Source: an uncultured Prevotellaceae bacterium
GTDB lineage: Bacteria > Bacteroidota > Bacteroidia > Bacteroidales > Bacteroidaceae
Direction of reading: 5' to 3'
Length of the DNA stretch: 55,008 nt
Assembly: GCA_945831805.1 (NCBI GenBank)
Contig: CAMADY010000006.1
Location: 1-55,008 of the forward strand
The notes under the pieces are model-generated. The model did not search any database and had not been told where the DNA came from. It worked only from the letters and a program-made list of their open reading frames with translations. Shown one piece after another: positions 47,001 to 55,008 of the stretch. Positions within the stretch are counted from its first letter, which is position 1. Each line of letters starts with the position of its first letter. The translations under genes were made by a program, and so were the position numbers.

Positions 47001-50000
47001 AGTGCTGCAATCAATAGTCTGCCAGAAACAGAAGTGCAGGTATCACTCTTCGGCGCTCACTATCAGTCTATCCAGTGGTATAAGAACACAACTAACAGCA
47101 CCTCTGGTGGTACTGCAATCCAGGGTGCTGTAGAGCCAACACTGAAATATACTCCTACATCGGATGATGCAGGTAAGGCTCTCTACTTCTATGCTGTTCT
47201 GACAAACCCTGCAGCTACAGGAACACAGATAGCAACTTCTGGCGTTGCTACTGTCAAAGTAGGTACACGTACTGCTTGCGAACTTGAGGAGCTCATCCTC
47301 AGCAATGGCTTCAATACATTCATTGACGGAACTACCGTTAAGGGATATTATATGTCTGGTACGGAGATGCCAACTGTCAAGAGCAGTAAGGTGTCTGCTG
47401 GTGCGCAGTTTGCTATTGATGGCGGCACTATCACCATCACCGCTGAGGATCGTATTACAACCAAGACTTATACATATACTTGGGAGGCAGTAGAGCCTTT
47501 GACAGCAAGAACCCCACAGACCATGACATCAGAAACTCCAGCATGGTTGAAAGGTGGTCTTTGGAGTGGAGATAAGTCTTCTCATGAGATTGCCAGAACA
47601 AGTAGTGGTGCAGATGCTGTAAAGACTGGTCAGACTCGTGTTTACCTCTTTGTTGGTCCAACGGAGTCTTTGGTACTTGGATCTTCAAACACAGGCTACG
47701 CCAACGACTGCGCCGGAACATACTCTATCAATGGTGGCGCTAATGTCAATGTAACCCTTCAGAAGGCAGAGAGCACCTTGGAAATCCGCTTCACTGGTGA
47801 CCTCGCTACATCCAACAAGATGGTGGAAATCGTCAACAATGGAGGTAAGGACTGGGGCTTCGACACCGTTCAGATGCCAGAGCTCTTAACCATCACATAC
47901 CAGAAGGGATCTGCGCCAAACATTATCGGCACCGTGCCAGCAGAGGTAAAGGTGATGTCTTCTGACGGTCGCGTAAAGATACCTGCTAACACAACACTCT
48001 ACAGACAGGGCTATACACTCGCTGGCTGGTCTGATGGTGTTACTACATACGAGACAAACAAGACACATACCTTCACAGAGAGCAAGACTCTGAAACCTGT
48101 GTGGAGACAGAACATCGAGGCTATCAATGACGGTCCTTCAATCAAAACAATTACCTGGAAGCTTTGTCCAAAGGAAGAAGGTCCAAGCATTGACCCGGAG
48201 GCTGCGCATTGCTTTGTTCAGCAGGAGAGAATCATTGAAGAGAAAAACGACATAGCACTCAATGTAGCTAAGATAAAGAACAGAGGCGATAGCTGGATTA
48301 CATTCTTCTCCGATCAGAAGATAGGAACATATCTTGTTAATGGCTCAAAGATAACATTTGATGTTTATTATGCTGGATCATATACTCTCAAGGTTGATGA
48401 AACAAGAAAGCAGAATTATGAGATTGCAGCAAATGGCGACAATAACAATTGTGAATTTACATACACAGGAGAGAGTGGCTGGGTAGAATTTACAATCTCC
48501 AAGTCAGGTAGTGGCAACTATTTTGTGAAGGCGTTCAAGACATCATATCCAACCAAGACTGCTTCTGACCTCACTATCGCTGACGGCAAGCAGAAGGTAA
48601 CTCTTGATGAGTCTCATGCACAGTACAAACTTACTAAGAATACAGACTATACTACATCAAGCACAGGTGCAATGCACTATACATCAAGTGACGAGAGTGT
48701 CGTAACAGTAAGCGATGCCGGTGTTATCACGAAGGTTGCTGGTGGTGATGCAAAGGTTACCGTTCGTCAGGAAGGTGATAATACCTACGGCATCGGTACC
48801 ATCGTCTTCGACGTTCATGTCAAGGCTCCGGTAAATATTACTTTCGGTGGAACTGTGAAGACTGCTTACTCTGGCGAGCGCATCGGTTCTGGCGTTATCC
48901 CTGCATACACAGGTGAGGTGCCAAGCGGCAAGCGTTTCCACGGTTGGTTCACATCTACTGATGGTAATGGTGATAGGGCGAGTGAGGTCTATGTAGTGAA
49001 GAAGGCTACGGACTTCCATGCTTATTTGATGGATATACCTCAGACGGAGAACGGCTTTATCATCGTGCCTACTAACGGTGCTAACGATAGGCTGAAGGGT
49101 GACGCTCTGCTCAATGCTATTGAATATGCTAATGATGAGGCAGCAAGGACAAGCGAGCGTAAGATGGTCTTCATCCCTAACGGCACTTACGACCTCGGCA
49201 CCCAGGTGCTCAGCATCGTGGGCTCTAACGTATCTCTCATCGGTGAGAGCATGGAGGGCGTCATCATACAGAATGAACCTTCTATCGAAGGTCTCGACAA
49301 TACCGCTACCTTCAAGGTGACGGGCAACAATGTCGTTATGCAGAACCTCACCATCAAGAATAGGGTAGAGGAGGCACAGGACGGCACACAGTACCCACAG
49401 GGCGTCTGCATCGAGGATGCCGGTGCACAGAACGTATATCGTGAGGTGCGCCTGCTCGGTCGTCAGAATACATACTATGCTTCAAGTGCTAATGTACGCT
49501 CTTACTTCGAGAACTCAGAGATCCACGGTACCGTTGACATCGTCAGCGGTGACGGTGACGTATGGTTCGAGGGTTGTGACATTAAGATTGAGCCGGCCAA
49601 TGTAGCGTACATCGCTGCCCCTGCAACGACAACAGCACCAAACGGCTTCATCTTCAATGGCTGTACCATCTCTTCTGCAAGCACCAGCATGGCAAGCAAG
49701 TACTACCTCGGTCGTGGCTACACTGCTGGGGCAAAGGCAGCGTTCCATAACACCACCAAGACCATAGCATACAAGGAGACTGGCTGGGGTAAGAACATCG
49801 TGGCTGGCGGCACATTCGTTGAGTCGGTTTCTGCACCTTCTGCTTCGGTAAGCACTGTTGTCTCAAGCTACGCCAACGATAATAAGCCAAATGCTCCTAC
49901 CAATGTGGTGCTGAACAAGGAAAACTTCACCCTCACATGGAACAAGGTAGAGAATGCTCATGCGTATATTATATATAAGGATGGCAAGCGCATCGCTATG

Positions 50001-53000
50001 GTGTCTGCAACAGCTGATGCTACCCAGAGCTACGAGATACCTCAGCCACAGCAGGCAAAGGGCATCAAGGCTCCTAACATGACTACCGCTGCTGCCATCG
50101 AGGGTGGCTATTCTGTAGCATCTGTTTCAGCAACAGGTATCATCGGTGATGCCAAGGCAGAGGCACAGATCCCTGCTATCACGAAGGACCTCACCGCTAC
50201 TGCTGTCTATGTAGGCAAGCCACAGACCTTCGCTATCGAGGCTACCGATGCTACAAGCTATCAGTGGTACAAGAGCAACAACCGTGGTTCTTACCTCGTT
50301 GTGGCTGTTGACGGCAACAGAATCGCTGGCGCAACAGACGCTTCCTACAGCTATACTGCAACGGAAGAGGGTACCGTATATCTCGTATGCAAGGCTACAA
50401 ACGCGCAGGGCGACGCATACTCTACCGTAATACCTGTTACGGCACAGAACCCTTTCATCACTCAGGACCTCAGCACTACCTACACTGCTGTAAAGGATAA
50501 GCCTAAGACTCTCAATATCGTTGCAGAGGGTGGCGCTACATACCAGTGGTTTACCTGTGATGATGCTACTGGCGCTAACCCTGTAGCAATCGGTGGTGCC
50601 ACATCATCCATGCTCACACAGACATGGGGTGCTGTAGGCACACATTATATATACTGTAAGGTAAACGGCGTAGTAAACTCTAACATCACTACCGTTACCG
50701 TGGCAGAGACTGCCGAAGGTGGTTCAAAGACATACCATGAAGGTACAGTCTATGAGACCTACGACTTCGCATCTCTCGTTGCTGGTGGTGCACCAAACCT
50801 CAGTCTTGGAAGTACACCTGTTAGCCAGGCTTCAGGAACAAACCCATTGCCGGTTTATGTGATAGACAATCCTAAGGGAACAATTTCAAATCAGACTATA
50901 GATTTGAATGGCCGTTTCGCAGTAAACAACAAGTACAACTCTGGCGAGACACTCCGTTGGATGTGGCGTAGCTCTACCAATGCTTATCAGAACGGTCTCG
51001 CTGGTAACTGGAACAACAAGGGTACAGCGGCAACTTCCTTCAATATTTCTATCCTCGGACTCTATGCTGGCGATAAGGTTACCATCAACTACTCTATGCA
51101 GAGTGGTAAGCCTGCTCAGCTTTATACCGTTGCTGCCAACCAGATAAGCGGCGTTGCTGAAGGTACTATTGTCAACTCAAGGCAGACATACACTATCGCT
51201 GATGCTGTTGGCACTAAAGGCAATGGTCAGTTAGACCTCTACTGTACCAACAACAACATGGCTATCCAGAGCATCACCATTGAGTCGCACTACTACGCTA
51301 CGGCAGAACCTCAGATTAGCACAGACCTTCCTGCTGCTGTCAAGGCATACAAGGACGTGCCACGTGTACTCTCTGTTGCTGCGTCTGATGCTGACAGCTA
51401 CCAGTGGTATAAGGCTACATCTGCAGAAACCTCTGCAATGGCTTCTGCTGAAGCTATCGAAGGTGCCAACGATGCAGCATACGTTTATACTCCAGCCGAG
51501 GCTGGCACAGAGCACTACTTCTGCGTAGTAAGCAATGCCAACGGTTCCAAGGCTTCCGCTATCACTACCGTGACAACGACGGAGGCAGACGTCAAGACCT
51601 TCGACTTCCTTAACATGGACGAGAACGACAAGGCCCTCGTCATGAGCAACACCAAGACTGCAAATCGCGGTAGCAATGGTGCTAACAACTATGACATCTT
51701 CAAGCTTGACTACCCACGTGACCTTCGTGGCTACATGGCTATCCAGAATGGTAACATCGCCATCGCTGATGCTGGCCTTAAGGTGGTAAGCGGTTCCGGT
51801 AACCGTGTCGCTATGCTCTTAGGTCTTGCTGAGGGTGATGTAGTAACCCTCATCGGTACAGGCATGAACGGTAACGTTGGCGTGGAGAGCGGTGCAAACA
51901 GTAACGCTACTTGTAACGTCATGACCACTGGCGAGGTGAAGTCCATACAGATCACCTCTCCTGGCGACCTCAACCTCAGGCTCGACCGTTACGGCTACGG
52001 TGTCATCAAGCAGATCATCGTAACACGCAAGACTACCCCTGCCTTCACGCAGAACCTCAACGAGAAGTACTTCGTGACAACAGGTGGAGCACTCAAACTC
52101 AATGTTATTGCTACCAACGCTGACACCTACCAGTGGTACCGCAACACCCATGCCTCTAACATGGGCGGCGAGCTTATCCCTGGCGAAACAACCGCTTCAT
52201 ACACTCCTGCTACATCTGCCAACGGCACAGGCTACTACTACTGCGTCGCTACCAACACCGCCACCAACACCGTTGCCGTAAGTAACGTGGCGCAGGTCGA
52301 TGTCGCTAACGTCGTATTCCGTGACTTCGAACTCGACATTCGTCAGAAGCGCGACTACGGTCTCACGGAGGCTGAGGCTGTGAAGGGCCAGGCTGTTGAC
52401 TTCGGCGTACTCGTTGCAGAGAATGGCGCACTGACACGTGTGGCAGAGACCGCCAATGTCAACGTCCGCGTTCAGGGTACTTACGAGAGCACCGTCCTCG
52501 GTCTTAAGGCAGCTACCTTCACTGTTCCTGTTCAGGGCAAGGTGAAGTTCTCTATCGGTAAGACAGGAACAGACTCCGGCACCTTTGGCAATGTCATCGT
52601 AAAGGATGCTGCCGGCAACACCGTTGCTACGCTCTCAACCAAGGGCGGTAAGTGGTCTTCAAACAAGAAGAATATCGTCTATGGCTACTACACCGGACCT
52701 TCTACCACGCTCACCTTCTCTACCCCTGCCTATGTACCTTACATCCGTGTAGAGAAAGTAGATGTAGCAGAGCTCAACGCCCCTGCCATCCGTCAGACAT
52801 CGTTCGATGTTGTAAAGGGACAGTGGGCCGTAACCATGGCTACCAATGCCGATGCTGACGGTGCACGTATCTACTACACCACCGATGGCACTGACCCTAC
52901 TGTAGGTTCTACACTCTACAGCGGTACAGCATACGTGGCACCTAACACTACCATCAAGGCAATGGCAGTCTGTGAAGGCTGGTATGACTCAGGCATCGGC

Positions 53001-54893
53001 ACACTCACTACAGCTGCTCAGCCTGCTACCAAGGGTACGGAACTCATCTCTTACACCCACGGTGCAACAGGTGACAACATCGGTGTGACATACACCGTGG
53101 CGGCTACCTATAACGCTGGTCAGCCTACAGAAGACGAAGGCTTGAAGATGAACCTCGCCGATGTAAACAACGAAGGCGATAATGCTTACACTGTGAATGG
53201 TTTCCGCATCAATATCAACAACGGCTACCGTATCACAGGCATTAACCTCAATGACGTTGACTTCTCTTACACCAAGATGTACGTTGACGGTGTTGAATAT
53301 GCAGGAGAACTTAATGCTCTCAATGCAACACAGACCATCGACTTCGTATGCGAGGGCCCAACACCTATCGACACTAAGATCACCCTCAGCTATGAGTTTG
53401 CTGACGACGTAGCAGGCATCACTGTCAATGGCGTTGCACTCACAGCAGAGCAGATAACCCAGTTCAAGAACAAGACCCTCTCTATCGATACGGAGTACAA
53501 GGGCGCACCGGAGGTTATCGTAACAACAGCCCTCGGCTACACCTATCCTGTAACAGGCGAAGCAGGTGACGGCACTGCCTATACCTACGGCTTCGATAAG
53601 GTCGGCGACTGCAAGATGACCTTCACCAACGTGCTGAAGTCTCTCCCTGTCATCACCTTCAACGAGAGCAAGTTCTACTATGCTAACCCTGACGGTGCGG
53701 CGGAGCGCGGCAAGGGTTATAACTTCACTGTCAGCGGTGAGGCTGGCGGCACATACACCATCACCATCGATGGCGGTGACGCGCAGACCTACGACAGCAG
53801 CAAGAAGTACTATGCTATAGAGACTGCTACCGTGAAGTACAGCAATGCCGATGCTTCTTATCCAAAGGATAAAGTAACAGCACATGTCGCTTCAACAGAC
53901 TTCAATAAGGATAAGCCATTCGCTATCTATCTCTATGCCGGCGGCTACACCGACCAGAACATGGAGCCAAAGCCTCTTGAGGCTAAGATGATTCTCGAAG
54001 GTATCGGTGAGACCTACAACGTAGTGCTTGTAAACAAGGGCGACGTACAGCTTACTGGCGATGCCGGCACTAAGGATCTCGACAACCTCGGCAAGGCAGA
54101 CCTCATCGTTCTCTCTGAGGCTATGTCAAGTTCTGAGAAGCTTTTCCAGACCTTCGACTACAAGAATGGCACTGCAATTGATACAAAGAATATAGCAAAG
54201 CAGCTTGGTCTCGGCACTACCAACGTTCTTAACTTCAAGATCTTCGCAACGAAGAGCTCCGTATGGAACTGGGCAGTGCCAGCGGCTGTTGACACCAAGA
54301 CCATCAGCATCATCCCGAGCAACCCACTGTACTCTGTCTTCAACGGCGTACACTTCAACGATGATGCCAACCACACCATCGATATCTGGAATGCCAACCA
54401 CGCACCACTGCTCAACCACCTGCAGGGTGTATGGAAATATGTAGAAGGCAGCAAGGGCCCTGAGTTCTTCAACCTCGCTACGGCACAGTCAAGTGACACT
54501 ACTACCCTCGACGTGCTGCAGTATCGCTATGCTATACCTCTTGCAGATGCAGTAACCCCTGTTGCCGATGCCAACAAGGTCTTCGTCAACTTCGGTCTTA
54601 ACATCAACGACTACAGCGCATACGATGAGAACGTGAAGACCATCGTTGGCAACATCTGTAGAATGATCAATGATAAGACACCTCTCAATAGTATCGCAAC
54701 ATCCCTCACCAAGCCTGTCATCACAGACAATAGTGACGGCTCTGCAAAGATCATGACCTCTACATCTATGGCTACCATCAAGTATGTAACCTACGATGCA
54801 CAACCAGGCAAAATACCTACCGCAGAGTATATCAAGGCTAACGGTAAGGAGGCTGTCAATGGCATGACCATACAGTTCGCTACCGATAAGTAG
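44007..54893 (+). CDS. Giant secreted protein 2 with two pectinesterase-like domains, probably truncated
   Basis: 3,628 residues. A 53-residue signal peptide (33 polar residues, hydrophobic core, GNSAWA/A). A first module starting FEDFELDLRN is followed by pectin-methylesterase-like domain 1 (about 250-490) with the key residues in place: Gln354-Asp355 (GLQDTYY), Asp379 (TDFICGSG), Arg454 and Trp456 (LGRGW). Domain 2 (about 1710-1930) has Asn1821 for the first Asp (GRQNTYY), Asp1844 kept, Arg1903, and Tyr1905 for Trp. Between and after are Ig-like modules (QWY repeats), a GYTLAGWSDG repeat, a bacterial Ig-like block, a second DFELDIR module and a chitobiase-C-terminal-like module (IYYTTDGTDPT). 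The last residues enter another such module and stop in mid-domain; no sorting domain is present. Likely role: glycan binding or de-esterification at the surface. Confidence 0.87.
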   Translation: MKQITNYAMSLPDAHGITDTLLRTLTKFANTPTRLLTLLTMVMMLAWGNSAWAATVDDLVAVDDALYPSGITVAYPTPQQDPDSDPTPDHVVEFEDFELDLRNIATDNYQGEVPAGLTILRGTSHKSDHGFTGFSAEVVVDGPVKITLGGCQYANGNPNATIAVKNGANLATLNIKTPGCYHKGGVATYIYKGGAATLTITGADYTPYLKVEKLIIDYDTSDPEYDAKIAAGSVEQLLHALTNADGTSGDPFKIYLPNGTYDLGSAHNTLVPDYTEIIGESRDGVIIKNTLAQECINATATLQTGSHVKLSHLTLKCRAKYGTSGDNPDSERGVCLQDAGTDNLYTDICLDGLQDTYYSCGPKGMTSTFNNCIIRGNTDFICGSGNITFNGCTLEIVNTHTGGGKPIIVAPSTYTEEKEGYMFYNCTVSAAAAVNDCNGHSDGVVANDGYFLGRGWYGGSGTDRTPRASFFNTTFNITPDPSPWTDRIGVDVAEDRSVFVNDTDGSYEPEIEDVTESTTWDWTKTKKTEVKFDNTTPIRKDETTFAFSNRYALGEPAHFNAAALLGQGEYAVREGKYFMGQMLKFHTTVSGKIKVAFSNTETRKDGSGNEDESLRRYLYVNGVNTGLGSCLSNVNDKVTEYIPVPAGDVELTAYINGNDKKQYLRIYSIEFKSDADDDAPKFPERTATWDWHNGIPASITSTSFEGRDGTIDSNVDGLQLTVDATPGKIAYAAGSGPSAQFNTGTIVSVPVRFKGDIVTVVSYPGMHNFTVGGKAASADETRYVATAADAVAGKVDVVGTGGSYLYSITVQQLANNGFVDNCLYSTDFQNWAKVGSQSSDNQIAKTTADGQTLTFSLLETKVEPAGVNTAKFTNDCITPGYLVCEKVDANNSIVPYIKTSTLASVTKVTFVHAATASNRGWGLKVKGDGDADWVTLSSATAAQEGTEVEVEVNRKNVQLWFYNLAEAQNAYMTSLKIYDGEIDPSTDTESPRVLDDVPSAAINSLPETEVQVSLFGAHYQSIQWYKNTTNSTSGGTAIQGAVEPTLKYTPTSDDAGKALYFYAVLTNPAATGTQIATSGVATVKVGTRTACELEELILSNGFNTFIDGTTVKGYYMSGTEMPTVKSSKVSAGAQFAIDGGTITITAEDRITTKTYTYTWEAVEPLTARTPQTMTSETPAWLKGGLWSGDKSSHEIARTSSGADAVKTGQTRVYLFVGPTESLVLGSSNTGYANDCAGTYSINGGANVNVTLQKAESTLEIRFTGDLATSNKMVEIVNNGGKDWGFDTVQMPELLTITYQKGSAPNIIGTVPAEVKVMSSDGRVKIPANTTLYRQGYTLAGWSDGVTTYETNKTHTFTESKTLKPVWRQNIEAINDGPSIKTITWKLCPKEEGPSIDPEAAHCFVQQERIIEEKNDIALNVAKIKNRGDSWITFFSDQKIGTYLVNGSKITFDVYYAGSYTLKVDETRKQNYEIAANGDNNNCEFTYTGESGWVEFTISKSGSGNYFVKAFKTSYPTKTASDLTIADGKQKVTLDESHAQYKLTKNTDYTTSSTGAMHYTSSDESVVTVSDAGVITKVAGGDAKVTVRQEGDNTYGIGTIVFDVHVKAPVNITFGGTVKTAYSGERIGSGVIPAYTGEVPSGKRFHGWFTSTDGNGDRASEVYVVKKATDFHAYLMDIPQTENGFIIVPTNGANDRLKGDALLNAIEYANDEAARTSERKMVFIPNGTYDLGTQVLSIVGSNVSLIGESMEGVIIQNEPSIEGLDNTATFKVTGNNVVMQNLTIKNRVEEAQDGTQYPQGVCIEDAGAQNVYREVRLLGRQNTYYASSANVRSYFENSEIHGTVDIVSGDGDVWFEGCDIKIEPANVAYIAAPATTTAPNGFIFNGCTISSASTSMASKYYLGRGYTAGAKAAFHNTTKTIAYKETGWGKNIVAGGTFVESVSAPSASVSTVVSSYANDNKPNAPTNVVLNKENFTLTWNKVENAHAYIIYKDGKRIAMVSATADATQSYEIPQPQQAKGIKAPNMTTAAAIEGGYSVASVSATGIIGDAKAEAQIPAITKDLTATAVYVGKPQTFAIEATDATSYQWYKSNNRGSYLVVAVDGNRIAGATDASYSYTATEEGTVYLVCKATNAQGDAYSTVIPVTAQNPFITQDLSTTYTAVKDKPKTLNIVAEGGATYQWFTCDDATGANPVAIGGATSSMLTQTWGAVGTHYIYCKVNGVVNSNITTVTVAETAEGGSKTYHEGTVYETYDFASLVAGGAPNLSLGSTPVSQASGTNPLPVYVIDNPKGTISNQTIDLNGRFAVNNKYNSGETLRWMWRSSTNAYQNGLAGNWNNKGTAATSFNISILGLYAGDKVTINYSMQSGKPAQLYTVAANQISGVAEGTIVNSRQTYTIADAVGTKGNGQLDLYCTNNNMAIQSITIESHYYATAEPQISTDLPAAVKAYKDVPRVLSVAASDADSYQWYKATSAETSAMASAEAIEGANDAAYVYTPAEAGTEHYFCVVSNANGSKASAITTVTTTEADVKTFDFLNMDENDKALVMSNTKTANRGSNGANNYDIFKLDYPRDLRGYMAIQNGNIAIADAGLKVVSGSGNRVAMLLGLAEGDVVTLIGTGMNGNVGVESGANSNATCNVMTTGEVKSIQITSPGDLNLRLDRYGYGVIKQIIVTRKTTPAFTQNLNEKYFVTTGGALKLNVIATNADTYQWYRNTHASNMGGELIPGETTASYTPATSANGTGYYYCVATNTATNTVAVSNVAQVDVANVVFRDFELDIRQKRDYGLTEAEAVKGQAVDFGVLVAENGALTRVAETANVNVRVQGTYESTVLGLKAATFTVPVQGKVKFSIGKTGTDSGTFGNVIVKDAAGNTVATLSTKGGKWSSNKKNIVYGYYTGPSTTLTFSTPAYVPYIRVEKVDVAELNAPAIRQTSFDVVKGQWAVTMATNADADGARIYYTTDGTDPTVGSTLYSGTAYVAPNTTIKAMAVCEGWYDSGIGTLTTAAQPATKGTELISYTHGATGDNIGVTYTVAATYNAGQPTEDEGLKMNLADVNNEGDNAYTVNGFRININNGYRITGINLNDVDFSYTKMYVDGVEYAGELNALNATQTIDFVCEGPTPIDTKITLSYEFADDVAGITVNGVALTAEQITQFKNKTLSIDTEYKGAPEVIVTTALGYTYPVTGEAGDGTAYTYGFDKVGDCKMTFTNVLKSLPVITFNESKFYYANPDGAAERGKGYNFTVSGEAGGTYTITIDGGDAQTYDSSKKYYAIETATVKYSNADASYPKDKVTAHVASTDFNKDKPFAIYLYAGGYTDQNMEPKPLEAKMILEGIGETYNVVLVNKGDVQLTGDAGTKDLDNLGKADLIVLSEAMSSSEKLFQTFDYKNGTAIDTKNIAKQLGLGTTNVLNFKIFATKSSVWNWAVPAAVDTKTISIIPSNPLYSVFNGVHFNDDANHTIDIWNANHAPLLNHLQGVWKYVEGSKGPEFFNLATAQSSDTTTLDVLQYRYAIPLADAVTPVADANKVFVNFGLNINDYSAYDENVKTIVGNICRMINDKTPLNSIATSLTKPVITDNSDGSAKIMTSTSMATIKYVTYDAQPGKIPTAEYIKANGKEAVNGMTIQFATDK

Positions 54894-55008
54894 GGTTTAC
54901 TGAAAAAGTCCAATATTCCGGGTTATACTGCAGCTTGTACATGGCCCCCTCTTGACAACTTGCAAGTTCAACGACCTTGACGTAGGCATCATAACTAACC
55001 TTGAGGGC
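54894..55008. other. Unrelated sequence at the right edge, possible mobile-element end
   Basis: After the stop at 54891-54893 the base pattern changes sharply. The edge begins GGTTTACTGAAAAAGTCC. The minus strand is open from the window edge (LKVSYDAYVKVVELASCQE, then KLQYNPEYW) to a stop inside the end of giant gene 2 (near 54882). The peptide is not recognised. It may be the end of an insertion element or the tail of another gene; too little is in the window to tell. Confidence 0.3.

Overview
The window looks like chromosome from a Bacteroidales bacterium, most likely Prevotella or a close relative. The evidence is the set of gene families (TonB receptor, the dut-TPR-DUF4292-EnvC row, DUF2490 and DUF4956 proteins, GH95, dipeptidyl peptidase IV), the repeated Bacteroidetes promoter pattern (TTTG, 19-21 bp, TAnnTTTG), A-rich leaders without Shine-Dalgarno sequences, and a type IX secretion-like C-terminal domain on one giant protein. 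No rRNA, tRNA or CRISPR array was seen.

Left part (1-23 kb), core and host-glycan/peptide metabolism. A TonB-dependent receptor runs off the left edge. Next is an envelope operon on the minus strand (dUTPase, TPR protein, DUF4292 lipoprotein, EnvC-like LytM factor). A dipeptidyl peptidase IV is divergent from a GH95 alpha-L-fucosidase-type enzyme. A four-gene minus-strand cassette follows: VTC-type polyphosphate polymerase domain, DUF4956 membrane protein, DUF2490 outer-membrane-like protein, Cthe_2159-like beta-helix protein. It is divergent from a class II fructose-bisphosphate aldolase. Then come a HAD phosphatase, a second S9 peptidase and a sodium/proline symporter closed by a strong terminator.

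Right part (23-55 kb), giant secreted proteins. The first giant gene (23178-41797, about 6,206 residues if intact) is split by a one-base frameshift near 25870. It has GLUG-like repeats, about forty 'YGGG' solenoid repeats organised in a higher-order repeat of about 1.4-1.6 kb, and a type IX-like C-terminal sorting domain. Two small genes with PD-(D/E)XK-like folds follow: a DUF3883-type protein with intact catalytic residues and a degenerate GxxExxY-like protein. The second giant gene (44007-54893, 3,628 residues) carries two pectin-methylesterase-like domains, the first with intact and the second with substituted catalytic residues, plus Ig-like and chitobiase-C-terminal-like modules. It stops abruptly in mid-domain at a junction with unrelated sequence. 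Both giant proteins have unusually long signal peptides with a matching end.

A recurring oddity is short tandem repeats placed directly 3' of stop codons. At least six intergenic gaps hold one, each with its own unrelated unit (6, 8, about 32, 21, 20 and 22 bp), plus a G/C-homopolymer hairpin after dut. A seventh-type repeat of heptamers lies inside the TonB receptor reading frame.
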